Below are positions 7,398 through 15,187 of a DNA stretch of 28,073 bases, piece by piece. The position numbers and the translations under genes were made by a program. Origin of the DNA: Candidatus Thorarchaeota archaeon (lineage in GTDB: Archaea > Asgardarchaeota > Thorarchaeia > Thorarchaeales > Thorarchaeaceae). Under the pieces are notes generated by a model that was not told where the DNA came from, did not search any database, and saw only the letters and a list, made by a program, of their open reading frames with translations. How positions within the stretch are numbered: position 1 is the stretch's first letter; every line of letters starts with the position of its first letter. The stretch lies in NCBI GenBank assembly GCA_016840825.1, contig JAEORN010000133.1:1-28073 (forward strand). Reading direction: 5' to 3'.

Positions 7398-8096
7398 GTG
7401 AGCCCAACGGCCCGAGACCTCTTACTCCGGATCTCAAAAGACACGGGAATGTCTTATCGTGATGTAGCGCAAGCCATTAACGAATCGATGGCTAAAGGGA
7501 ATGGATTTCTTGAATCGGTAAAATCACTTGTTTCAGAGAAAGGATTGAATCCTAATGATTATCAACTCGACTCCCTTGAAATCGTGAGGGAAATTAAAAG
7601 AATACTTCAAGAAGATTATTCGCAGACATTGATGATTTCTGCTGTACTTGGTCAGCTTGTTGAGTCGAAGGAACATGAACGATTTCCCCCTCCTGCATTT
7701 TTCCTTTTCTTGGAGATCCTTGCTGAGATTGATGAAGCTCCAAGACGAATGGGGTCTGAGCCGCCAAAAAATGTGGATGAGGCAACTACTAGGATTATTG
7801 AGCTAACAACCACATTGGTTTCCTTAATTTGCGAGTGGCGACAAACTGGAGTAGCTGGTGTCGCAAAGGATTGCCCTCCTTCCTTACATGATTTGGCAAG
7901 AAGCGTATTTCGGAAGACAAAGCTCCTCCAATCAGGATTGTGGGCTTGTGTATCTTGCGGCAAGATCGTAAACGCTAGTGAAACAAGAGCACTTCTATGT
8001 AGTGACTGTGATTCAGAATTATCCGGGGAGTCTTCTGAACTCTTTGAGAATAGTGCGAGCCGGGATCGAAACGGATATGGTAGAGCTCGCTACTAG
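7398..8096 (+). CDS. Unknown protein with C-terminal zinc ribbon
   Basis: The 232 residues do not match a family I know. Residues 1-75 are helical and suggest a helix-turn-helix (SPTARDLLLRIS, SYRDVAQAINESM). Residues 76-170 are helical, and the C-terminal part holds a treble-clef/ribbon-like pair WACVSCGK (182-189) and LLCSDCDSE (200-208), so Cys184, 187, 201 and 204 could bind Zn. The tail is Ser/Arg-rich. The start is GTG 7398, with AAAGG-type purines a few bases upstream. A role in nucleic-acid binding is possible but inferred only from the zinc ribbon. Its stop lies 10 bases from the stop of the convergent PAC2-like gene. Confidence 0.7.
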   Translation: MSPTARDLLLRISKDTGMSYRDVAQAINESMAKGNGFLESVKSLVSEKGLNPNDYQLDSLEIVREIKRILQEDYSQTLMISAVLGQLVESKEHERFPPPAFFLFLEILAEIDEAPRRMGSEPPKNVDEATTRIIELTTTLVSLICEWRQTGVAGVAKDCPPSLHDLARSVFRKTKLLQSGLWACVSCGKIVNASETRALLCSDCDSELSGESSELFENSASRDRNGYGRARY

Positions 8097-8106
8097 TGCG
8101 CAATCC

Positions 8107-8748
8107 CTAGAGTGTAAGATTGAAATCTAATCCTTCTTTTAACAAGTTCAAAGTCATTTCAACCTGCTCCTCATAAATTGTAACACTATCAACTTGAAGA
8201 GCAAACTCGCCTACATTGGCTTGTTCGATAAAGAGCACTACTGGGTCTAGACTAGTTGTTGATCCAAGACTAATCATTGGAGCTGTTAAACCATCATAGA
8301 AATCACTTCTTCCCATAGGAATGTTCATTCTTTTTAGAAGCCTTTCGCCCTTCTTGGATATTACCTGACCTACAGTTGGACCATCATAACTAACCATTCC
8401 AACAACGAATCTTGTTGGCACATGCCCCCTAAGGAAAAAGAGCATATCCGTCATCCATTCATATTCTTTTACAAAAACATCTCCGAAGATAATCATTAGG
8501 TCTTCAGACACCATAGCTTGTACAGGTATGACTGGGGGCTTTATCTCTACAGGATATCTGTTCCACGTTGAAAAGCTTGGGGAATTGAAGACAAAAACTG
8601 TTTCAAAAGGCATGTTTTCATATAATCTTCTACAGACAGCTTGTCCCATAGGATTCAATCCAAGAATAACAGTATATTCTTCTGTTATTTTTCGCTTCTT
8701 ATAGACTTCCAAGATTGGAGATATCCATTCCTGTTCAAATGTTGGCAT
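8107..8748 (-). CDS. PAC2-like (proteasome assembly chaperone superfamily) protein
   Basis: This 213-residue protein resembles archaeal PAC2/COG1938-type proteins. An early strand plus glycine segment VILGLNPMGQAVCRRLYENM is followed by PPVIPVQAM, a strand DLMIIFGDVF, and a glycine-rich MVSYDGPTVGQ. The late segment GLTAPMISLG corresponds to the conserved small-residue loop. Archaeal PAC2 proteins are thought to bind the C-termini of alpha proteasome subunits or related partners, but many have no tested role. ATG 8748 has GAGGG upstream. A minus-strand TTAAAACG at about 8774-8785 is a plausible TATA box. It is divergent from gdhA across 224 bases. The family call is moderate, based on pattern rather than alignment. 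Confidence 0.5.
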   Translation of the reverse strand: MPTFEQEWISPILEVYKKRKITEEYTVILGLNPMGQAVCRRLYENMPFETVFVFNSPSFSTWNRYPVEIKPPVIPVQAMVSEDLMIIFGDVFVKEYEWMTDMLFFLRGHVPTRFVVGMVSYDGPTVGQVISKKGERLLKRMNIPMGRSDFYDGLTAPMISLGSTTSLDPVVLFIEQANVGEFALQVDSVTIYEEQVEMTLNLLKEGLDFNLTL

Positions 8749-8815
8749 CTTATCAAGCCCTCTTATCAGATACTATTACGTTTTAACGGATAATAATTCA
8801 TCTAATAACTCATTG

Positions 8816-8835
8816 ATTAACGTAGCTACGCTAAT
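8816..8835. promoter_or_regulatory. 20-bp near-perfect palindrome in the gdhA upstream region (candidate operator)
   Basis: ATTAACGTAGCTACGCTAAT reads the same on both strands except for one mismatched pair (A at position 5, C at position 16), centred on AGCT. It sits between the divergent PAC2-like and gdhA promoters, about 140 bases ahead of gdhA. A symmetrical site of this length suits a dimeric helix-turn-helix regulator. No ligand can be inferred. Confidence 0.4.
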
Positions 8836-8903
8836 TCTCTAGGTGCAAGAACTGAAGATTATGGCTTATTTTTTTCATATATTCCAAACTTATCCCCATC
8901 CGA

Positions 8904-8914
8904 TTCATTTATAC
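8904..8914 (+). promoter_or_regulatory. TATA-like box of gdhA
   Basis: CATTTATACGG lies about 60 bases upstream of the TTG start. This would place transcription start near 8935-8940 and give a leader of about 35 bases that contains the GAGGT ribosome binding site. The assignment is by position and composition only. Confidence 0.4.
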
Positions 8915-8972
8915 GGAACCCATAACGCGGGGCCTCTCGCGAATTCACTAGTACTTCAGTGAGGTCATTTCA

Positions 8973-10322
8973 TTGGATAGCTACATCGAAAGTGTTTACC
9001 AAAAATTGGTGGATAAGGATCCTGAGCAAAAGGTCTTCCATCAAGCTGCTTTTGAAGTTCTAGAAACTCTTGAGCCTGCTATCAAGAAATATCCTATCTA
9101 TAAGGAAAAGGCCATTCTTGAACGAATCACTGAACCTGAGCGAGTTATTCTGTTCAGAGTTCCGTGGGTCGATAGAGACGGCAAGATACAGGTCAACAGA
9201 GGCTATAGAGTTCAATTTAATTCTGCAATCGGTCCTTACAAGGGTGGTCTAAGATTTCATCCTACCGTTACTCTGGGCATATTGAAATTCCTTGGTTTTG
9301 AACAGATTTTCAAGAACAGCCTTACCGGTTTACCTATGGGTGGTGGTAAGGGTGGTTCTGACTTTGATCCCAAGGGCAAGACTGATGATGAAGTTCGTAA
9401 TTTCTGTTACAGCTTCATGCTTGAATTGAACAAACATATCGGTCAATTCATAGATGTCCCTGCAGGCGACATAGGTGTGGGTGGTCGTGAAATCGGTTAC
9501 CTCTATGGTGCCTATAGAAAAGCTACCAACAATCACGGCACATGCGTTCTGACTGGCAAAGGTGCTGGTTGGGGTGGTTCTCTTATTCGTCCTGAGGCAA
9601 CTGGATATGGATGTGTATACTTTGTTCAAGAGATGCTTAAGACACGCAACGAGGATATGAAAGGCAAGGTAGCCGCTGTTTCTGGATCTGGAAATGTTGC
9701 TCAATACACAGTTGAGAAACTAATTGATTTAGGTACAAAGGTTGTTGCATTGAGTGACTCTAGCGGATGGATTCATGATCCTGAAGGCATTGATAGAGAG
9801 AAGCTTGCATGGGTAATGGATTTGAAGAATGTTCGCAGAGGACGAATCAAGGAATATGCCGATGAATTCAAGAGTGCATCATACTCTGCTTCTGGCAGTC
9901 CTTGGTCACTAAAGGTCGATTTGGCCTTCCCAAGCGCAACCCAGAACGAAGTTGATGGCAATGAGGCAAAGGCTCTCGTCGACAATGGTGTACTCGCCGT
10001 TGGTGAGGGTGCAAATATGCCTACAACACCTGAAGGTGTTACAATCTTCCTTGAGAACAAGATTCTCTATGGTCCCGGAAAGGCTGCAAATGCAGGTGGA
10101 GTATCTGTTTCTGGTCTTGAAATGGCTCAGAACAGTATGCGTTACTTCTGGACCCGTGAAGAGGTCGATCAACGCCTAAACCAGATCATGGTCAATATTC
10201 ACAAAGCTGCACATGACACAGCTGAGTTGTTTGGTCAGAAAGGCAACTATGTTCTTGGCGCAAACATCGCTGGCTTCCTCAAGGTTGCCAATGCTATGGT
10301 TGACCAAGGTTACTTGATTTAA
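8973..10322 (+). CDS. gdhA: Glutamate dehydrogenase, bacterial-type (probably NADP-dependent)
   Basis: The enzyme converts 2-oxoglutarate and ammonia to glutamate, or the reverse. At 449 residues it is the length of the hexameric E. coli-type enzyme rather than the roughly 415-residue archaeal form. Motifs are GPYKGGLRFHP (87-97), PMGGGKGGSDFDPKG (121-135, catalytic Lys126), VPAGDIGVGGREIGYL (162-177, catalytic Asp), RPEATGYG (206-213) and the nucleotide-binding SGSGNVAQY (237-245) with SDSSG following. The Asp-Ser-Ser-Gly segment is like that of NADP enzymes. The start is TTG with GAGGT about 10 bases ahead. Many GGT/GCT codons suggest strong expression. The bacterial subtype points to ancient transfer. 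It is followed by a T-tract terminator. Confidence 0.95.
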   Translation: MDSYIESVYQKLVDKDPEQKVFHQAAFEVLETLEPAIKKYPIYKEKAILERITEPERVILFRVPWVDRDGKIQVNRGYRVQFNSAIGPYKGGLRFHPTVTLGILKFLGFEQIFKNSLTGLPMGGGKGGSDFDPKGKTDDEVRNFCYSFMLELNKHIGQFIDVPAGDIGVGGREIGYLYGAYRKATNNHGTCVLTGKGAGWGGSLIRPEATGYGCVYFVQEMLKTRNEDMKGKVAAVSGSGNVAQYTVEKLIDLGTKVVALSDSSGWIHDPEGIDREKLAWVMDLKNVRRGRIKEYADEFKSASYSASGSPWSLKVDLAFPSATQNEVDGNEAKALVDNGVLAVGEGANMPTTPEGVTIFLENKILYGPGKAANAGGVSVSGLEMAQNSMRYFWTREEVDQRLNQIMVNIHKAAHDTAELFGQKGNYVLGANIAGFLKVANAMVDQGYLI

Positions 10323-10353
10323 ATTCAATATCTTTCGGGATTCAGGTAACTGG

Positions 10354-10372
10354 ATCCCCCTTTTCCCTTTTT
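10354..10372 (+). terminator. Pyrimidine/T-tract terminator after gdhA
   Basis: Forty bases after the gdhA stop, a C-run is followed by TTTTCCCTTTTT, directly before the stop of the convergent coiled-coil gene. T-rich tracts of this kind end transcription in archaea without a strong hairpin. Confidence 0.5.
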
Positions 10373-10376
10373 ATCG

Positions 10377-11009
10377 CTAACCTCTAATTATTTCCAGTAA
10401 TTCTCCCAAACGTCTTTTCACATCGCTCTCAACAATACTAAGCTCAGCAAGTCCTTTAATCTGTTCAACACGATGCCTTCGGTATTCTTCCTCTGTAATT
10501 TTCTTATCTCTGCGTTGCATCTCAAGCTTGTCCATTTCATTATTGATTTCATTTCTTCGATTTGCTACCAGATCAAAACCCTGTTTCAAGGACATCCATT
10601 CAATCATTGCATTGCTTCTTTCTTGTTCGATTCTTTCTCTCTTGAGACGTTCTGCTTCCTGCTGTTTCAATTCTTTGTTTACCTTACGAATCTCCCTCTG
10701 TATCTCGAATAGTCGTGATTCGACTTCACGCTTGACCTGAACCATTTGTGTCGACATGAGCCATTTGTCATGATATTGCTCCACATGTTCTTTTTCTGTG
10801 ACCTCTTTTCTTTCGAGTTTTTTATCAAGAACGGTTAGTTCATTTTGAACTTCGGCAAGTTTGGCTTTCACTTCAGCCAATGATTTTCTTAGTGACACCC
10901 ACTCTACTGAATATTGAGAGAGTACCTCCTTTGGATCCATGTAGTAGGGATCATCATGTGGTCTATCTGTTCCATGGCTCAAGTGGATTTTACCTCCAGT
11001 CCCTTTCAT
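10377..11009 (-). CDS. Coiled-coil protein with an internal 65-residue duplication
   Basis: The protein has 210 residues, nearly all charged helix. Residues 36-100 and 137-201 align without a gap over 65 positions: EWVSL/EWMSL at the start, NEL/NEM in the middle, ERKEVTEKEH/RDKKITEEEY, and VESRL/VKRRL at the end. They are joined by a Lys/Glu/Gln-rich helix (101-136). The K-x-I/V-T-E-x-E part resembles the SHOCT-type short helical motif. Each unit would form a helical hairpin, so the protein probably acts as a scaffold or dimerising element. The function is unknown. It is divergent from the aminotransferase with an 82-base spacer and converges on gdhA. Confidence 0.72.
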   Translation of the reverse strand: MKGTGGKIHLSHGTDRPHDDPYYMDPKEVLSQYSVEWVSLRKSLAEVKAKLAEVQNELTVLDKKLERKEVTEKEHVEQYHDKWLMSTQMVQVKREVESRLFEIQREIRKVNKELKQQEAERLKRERIEQERSNAMIEWMSLKQGFDLVANRRNEINNEMDKLEMQRRDKKITEEEYRRHRVEQIKGLAELSIVESDVKRRLGELLEIIRG

Positions 11010-11059
11010 TTCATACTTGCAGAGTCTTAAGGATTTGGGACTTTCGTTTTACATCTATT

Positions 11060-11069
11060 TTCTTAAAAG
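11060..11069 (+). promoter_or_regulatory. TATA box of the aminotransferase gene
   Basis: TTCTTAAAAG is centred about 27 bases before the GTG at 11092, which would make the message leaderless. The core CTTAAAAG is identical to that ahead of the small winged-helix gene at 5409. Confidence 0.5.
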
Positions 11070-11091
11070 GTGGTAATGCATTAGAAATCTC

Positions 11092-12168
11092 GTGTCAGAA
11101 ATGGATCTCGCAATTGAAACATTACCATCTCACTCACTTAAACCGGTGCCCAAAGACACATTGAATCTAGTTTTTGGTTCAGTTTTCACCGATCATATGT
11201 TCAGAATGGAATATTCCAAAGGAGTTTGGCATGATGCCAAGATAATGCCATATCAGCCGTTGGCAATTGATCCCGCAGCTCTAATACTTCATTATGGTCA
11301 AGGCATATTCGAAGGAATGAAGGCATACATGAGGAATGATAGCATATTTCTATTTAGACCTATGATGAACATGGAAAGGATGAATCGGTCCGCTGAACGT
11401 ATGGTGATGCCTGCAATCGATGCTGAATTTCTTTTATCAGCTCTTGAGAAGCTTCTTCTAATAGAAAAACGATGGATTCCTGCCCAACCTGGCACCTCAC
11501 TTTATATTCGACCCACAATGATAGCTACCGAGCCAAAACTTGGAGTAAAGCCCTCCGATGAATACTTGTTATATATTATATTGAGTCCTGTTGGTCCATA
11601 TTTCAAGGAAGGATTTGCACCAGTCGGGATTTATGTTGCTGATGAACATGTGAGAGCAGCTGACGGAGGTGTCGGTCAGGCAAAAACGATAGGAAACTAT
11701 GCCGCTTCTTTAAAGGCGGGAACAATAGCTAAGAAAGCTGGCTATTCTCAGGTTTTATGGCTTGATTCAAAAGATCGTAGGTATTTGGAAGAAGTTGGAA
11801 CGATGAATATCTTCATTGTATTTGAGGATGAGATAGCAACGCCTCCACTTGGTGGCACAATCCTCCCTGGTATCACCAGGGACTCCGTCCTTGCTCTACT
11901 CAAGCACTGGGGATATAATGTCACTGAACGTCCAATTACGATTGATGAAGTGCTGGATGGTCTAAAATCTGGAAAGGTAAGGGAGATTTTTGGATGTGGC
12001 ACTGCCGCAATAATAGCTCCAGTTGGCAAGCTGTTTTACAAGAATGAAACCTATCTAATAGATAATGGGAATATAGGTGAATTGACACAAAAGCTGTTTG
12101 ATGAACTAACGGGATTACAATGTGGAGAAAAAGAAGATCCATTCAATTGGGTACATAAAGTTGGATGA
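11092..12168 (+). CDS. ilvE: Branched-chain amino acid aminotransferase
   Basis: This fold-type IV PLP enzyme exchanges amino groups between Val/Leu/Ile (or related 2-oxo acids) and 2-oxoglutarate. At 358 residues it is the longer eukaryote/BcaT2-like form. Motifs are HYGQGIFEGMKAY (67-79), LFRPMMNMERMNRSAERM (87-104), SLYIRPTMIA (136-145), GQAKTIGNYAASLKA with the PLP lysine at about 198, and YLEEVGTMNIFIVF (231-244) with the conserved Glu. PPLGGTILPGITRDSVL follows, the phosphate-binding GITR. The start is GTG 11092 (leaderless by the TATA position) or ATG 11101, three codons later. It supplies or uses the glutamate pool of the neighbouring gdhA, but the two are not in one operon. Confidence 0.93.
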   Translation: MSEMDLAIETLPSHSLKPVPKDTLNLVFGSVFTDHMFRMEYSKGVWHDAKIMPYQPLAIDPAALILHYGQGIFEGMKAYMRNDSIFLFRPMMNMERMNRSAERMVMPAIDAEFLLSALEKLLLIEKRWIPAQPGTSLYIRPTMIATEPKLGVKPSDEYLLYIILSPVGPYFKEGFAPVGIYVADEHVRAADGGVGQAKTIGNYAASLKAGTIAKKAGYSQVLWLDSKDRRYLEEVGTMNIFIVFEDEIATPPLGGTILPGITRDSVLALLKHWGYNVTERPITIDEVLDGLKSGKVREIFGCGTAAIIAPVGKLFYKNETYLIDNGNIGELTQKLFDELTGLQCGEKEDPFNWVHKVG

Positions 12169-12193
12169 ATGAATCCAAATCACTCGGATTCAT
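12169..12193. terminator. 8-bp perfect hairpin at the convergent ilvE / acidic-protein junction
   Basis: ATGAATCC at 12169-12176 pairs with GGATTCAT at 12186-12193 across a 9-base loop, directly after the ilvE stop and over the stop of the opposite gene. It could limit read-through in either direction. No T-run follows, so the call is weak. Confidence 0.3.
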
Positions 12194-12686
12194 CCATCGA
12201 CTCTTTCTCTACTGACGATTCCGGTGGCGAATCATCATCAAGTGTATCCCAAGCCGGAGGTGGATCAAGATAGGCTTCTGATGGTATTTCCCTTTCACTA
12301 TCTCTACGGAATTCTTCCTCTGATGGGACTGCGTCATCAATTTCCCTTAGAGTGTCCTCAAGTGTTTCCTTTATTCTTTCCTTTGTATCATCTTCATCTG
12401 AAGATTCGTCTTCTTCTTCATAGATTTCTTCTTCAGTAATTAATTCATCAATAGGAAACTCCTCTTCCTCTTCTTCCTCCTCCTCTTCATCATCATCGTC
12501 AGGAAGTCGAAAAGTTGCTACGAGTTTGCCCTCTTCTATTTTCTCCAGAAGCAATCTGAACATTCTCTCCACGACAATGCTTCTGCCTTTCGCTTCGAAT
12601 TCAATGTTCCCGATTTCGAATTCTACTTCTGCATAATCACCTTTCCCCTTCTTCTTATCTTTCATATCCACATCTTCTTCGCTCAT
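12180..12686 (-). CDS. Highly acidic protein with small N-terminal domain
   Basis: Using ATG 12686, the protein has 168 residues and starts MSEEDVDMKDKKKGKG. A short alpha/beta-looking domain follows, EVEFEIGNIEFEAKGRSIVV then ERMFRLLLEKIEEGKL, which reads as two strands and an amphipathic helix. After this come a run of 4 Asp and 10 Glu and a long Glu/Asp/Ser tail with no hydrophobic core. The acidic run is coded by CTC/TTC/ATC repeats on the plus strand at about 12455-12497. ATG 12707 is also in frame, but a minus-strand TATA-like TTTATTAGG at about 12714-12724 makes 12686 likelier. Acidic tails of this type are seen in DNA- or histone-mimic, chaperone and ribosome-associated proteins; I cannot choose among these. 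Confidence 0.6.
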   Translation of the reverse strand: MSEEDVDMKDKKKGKGDYAEVEFEIGNIEFEAKGRSIVVERMFRLLLEKIEEGKLVATFRLPDDDDEEEEEEEEEEFPIDELITEEEIYEEEDESSDEDDTKERIKETLEDTLREIDDAVPSEEEFRRDSEREIPSEAYLDPPPAWDTLDDDSPPESSVEKESMDESE

Positions 12687-12804
12687 ATGATTACCCAAAT
12701 TGTGCAATGCCTAGAGTCCTAATAAAGACTTCACACGTGTTCTTCGATGTGCCAAAGCTTATAGAGTGGTTATGTTTTAGTGCTTGACTGCGAAGGTGTG
12801 AAAT

Positions 12805-13305
12805 TTGCAGTCACAATTATCCGTTGATTACACAAAATGCACAGGTTGCAGAATATGTGAACTAGCTTGTTCTGCACGAAACGAAGGGAAATTTCAACCT
12901 AGTCTCGCACGTCTTAAGATTGTTAAATATGATGATCTGGGATTGGATCTTCCACATGTTTGTGGTCCATGTGAAGAAGCTCCTTGCGTGGAAATATGTC
13001 CCGTCTATGCGATGCGTCGTGATCCTATTTCGAAAATGACATTTCTTGATGCTGATAAGTGCATCCTTTGTAAGTCATGTGTTGGTGTTTGTGTCAACGG
13101 TGTAATTCTTCTGGATACAATAAAAATGAGGATTGTCAAGTGCGATCATTGCGGGGGTGAACCCGAGTGCGCCAAAGTTTGTCCTACTGGTGCAATTCAG
13201 TATGGCCCAATCTCCAAGATAACAACTCTTGAGCGTCATGATAAACTAGCTACCTATCTAAACGAAATAAAACGGACAGCAGAAAAGGCAATTGGAGATG
13301 TCTGA
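12805..13305 (+). CDS. Four-cluster ferredoxin-type electron-transfer subunit
   Basis: The 166 residues contain 16 cysteines in four groups: Cys12/15/18/22, 53/56/61/65, 86/89/92/96 and 113/116/122/126. Together these can ligate four [4Fe-4S] clusters, as in the DmsB/HycB/FdhB family. There is no signal peptide, so it acts in the cytoplasm. It directly precedes aldehyde:ferredoxin oxidoreductase, and the two frames overlap by 8 bases, so the subunits are co-translated. It most likely carries electrons from the tungsten enzyme to ferredoxin or another acceptor. The start is TTG 12805 with GAAGGTGTGAAA upstream as ribosome binding site. Confidence 0.9.
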   Translation: MQSQLSVDYTKCTGCRICELACSARNEGKFQPSLARLKIVKYDDLGLDLPHVCGPCEEAPCVEICPVYAMRRDPISKMTFLDADKCILCKSCVGVCVNGVILLDTIKMRIVKCDHCGGEPECAKVCPTGAIQYGPISKITTLERHDKLATYLNEIKRTAEKAIGDV

Positions 13306-15178
13306 TTTGAAAGGAGGGTACGCAGGGAAGATACTGCGAGTTCGTTTATCTGACAATGATTTCAAAGTGGAAAATCTCCCAACGAAGTGGATTAAGGAGT
13401 ACATTGGAGGAGATGGATTTGCAGCACGTTTGCTTTATGACGAGGTTCCAGCTAAAACGAATCCGCTGAGTGCCGAGAATAAGCTTGTATTAGCTACAGG
13501 ACCAATAACAGGTACATTATGGCCGATGAGTGGCAGAACAGTATTCGTTTCAAAAGCTGCCCAGACTGGGATCTGGGGCGAGAGTCATGTTGGTGGATTT
13601 CTAGGCCCCGAACTGAAGTACGCAGGATATGACATGCTTGTTGTAGAGGGCAAGTCAGAAACTCCGGTTCACATTTCGATCAATGACAGCAACTTGGAGC
13701 TTCTTGATGCGTCGCAGCATTGGGGTATGAGAACTGATGAGGTTACTGCAGCTATTCGTAAACATCATGGCGATCCTGATGTCCAAGTAGGAGCTATAGG
13801 TCCTGCAGGAGAACGTTTGGTTAAATTCGCTTCTGTAATTGTGAATAATGCCCGCGCAGCAGGTCGAACGGGTATGGGAGCTGTTCTCGGTTCCAAGAAT
13901 GTGAAGACGATTTCAATTCGTGGGCATGGAGCAGTAGAAGTTGCTGAGCACGATGAATTCGTTAAACTAGCTAAGAATGCTCACATGAAGGTTAGGAACA
14001 ATCCACAAGCAAAAGAAATGGGTAAATGGGGTACTTGGATTCTTACTGCGGTAAAGCAGGAAATTGGCGAGCTTCCTACATACAATCATCGGACTGGTGT
14101 ATTCAGTGGATGGGAGAGCTTGAGTGGAGAGTATATCCGTCCAAGATTCACAATCAGTGACAGAGCTTGTTTTGGTTGCAGTCTAGGCTGCAAAAAGGTG
14201 AACTATGTTCATCAAGGGCCCTTTGCTGGGACTCTCGAAGAAGGACCTGAATATGAGGGATTAATGGCCTTTGGTAGTTTGCTAGGAATTGATGATTACG
14301 CAACGACTTTGAAAGCAAATCAAATCTGCAACAAATATGGGATGGACATTATTTCTGTTGGAGCTACCATCGCATTTGCCATGGAGGCATATGAGAATGG
14401 TATCATCGATTTGAATGATACAGGTGGCCTTGCTTTGGAATGGGGGAATTCTGAATTATCTATAAAAATTCTGCAAATGATTGCGGATCGTGAGGGATTT
14501 GGTGACATACTAGCAGAAGGAAGTAAAGTCGCGGCTGAGAGAATAGGAAAAGGGGCAGAAGAATATGCGGTACATGTCAAAGGATTAGAAGTTTCTGGAC
14601 AAGATGGGCGAACACATAGAAGTATTGGGCTCTCTCATGCGACTGGTGCTAGGGGAGCTGACCATCTCAGATCTCTTGTTGTTGTCGATCAGCTTGGTTA
14701 TGAGGATGTAGCGACTGAAAGATGGGGTGCTGATAAGCTTCCTGAAATTCTCAATCCCTATACTGAGAAGTATAAGGCAACAGCAGTCTTTGAAACAGAG
14801 AACGCATATTGTATACGGGACACACTCATTGTCTGTTGGTATTCAGTATCATGGCCTCCAATCTTTTGGATGAAGGACTTTGCAGAGATGCTACCATTGG
14901 CAACTGGAGAATCGAGTTTTGGGGATGTAAAGAAATTAACAGAAATAGGCGAGCGTCAGCTCACTCTGAAACGGCTATTCAATGTAAGAGAAGGAATCTC
15001 TCGCAAGGATGATGTATTACCAAAACGATTCACTGATGAACCAATGCCTGAGGGTCCAGGAAAGGGTCAGGTCGTCAATCTAGAATCCTTACTGAATGAT
15101 TATTACAAACTGCGAGGGTGGGACCAAGAAACTGGTCTCCCCACTCAAGAAACTTTGAAACGGCTATCGCTAAATTAG
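13298..15178 (+). CDS. aor: Aldehyde:ferredoxin oxidoreductase (tungsten-pterin enzyme)
   Basis: The enzyme oxidises aldehydes to carboxylic acids and passes electrons to ferredoxin. The 626-residue protein has the AOR layout. The N-terminal beta domain ends in AAGRTGMGAVLGSKNVK, a bis-pterin binding segment. CFGCSLGC supplies Cys291, 294 and 298 of the [4Fe-4S] cluster, and RDTLIVCWYS supplies the fourth ligand (Cys513). SIGLSHATGARGADHLRS is the second pterin site. Tungsten rather than molybdenum is inferred from the family. ATG 13298 overlaps the ferredoxin stop; a TTG at 13292 is also in frame. Close homologues act on glyceraldehyde 3-phosphate, formaldehyde or broad aldehydes, and the substrate cannot be read from the sequence. 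The Fae-domain genes 8 kb away make C1 or short aldehydes worth considering. Confidence 0.93.
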   Translation: MSDLKGGYAGKILRVRLSDNDFKVENLPTKWIKEYIGGDGFAARLLYDEVPAKTNPLSAENKLVLATGPITGTLWPMSGRTVFVSKAAQTGIWGESHVGGFLGPELKYAGYDMLVVEGKSETPVHISINDSNLELLDASQHWGMRTDEVTAAIRKHHGDPDVQVGAIGPAGERLVKFASVIVNNARAAGRTGMGAVLGSKNVKTISIRGHGAVEVAEHDEFVKLAKNAHMKVRNNPQAKEMGKWGTWILTAVKQEIGELPTYNHRTGVFSGWESLSGEYIRPRFTISDRACFGCSLGCKKVNYVHQGPFAGTLEEGPEYEGLMAFGSLLGIDDYATTLKANQICNKYGMDIISVGATIAFAMEAYENGIIDLNDTGGLALEWGNSELSIKILQMIADREGFGDILAEGSKVAAERIGKGAEEYAVHVKGLEVSGQDGRTHRSIGLSHATGARGADHLRSLVVVDQLGYEDVATERWGADKLPEILNPYTEKYKATAVFETENAYCIRDTLIVCWYSVSWPPIFWMKDFAEMLPLATGESSFGDVKKLTEIGERQLTLKRLFNVREGISRKDDVLPKRFTDEPMPEGPGKGQVVNLESLLNDYYKLRGWDQETGLPTQETLKRLSLN

Positions 15179-15187
15179 TGATATCGA

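Noticed and set aside
12455..12497. Microsatellite or CRISPR-like repeat
   Set aside because: The triplets simply encode the Asp/Glu run of the acidic protein; there are no spacers.
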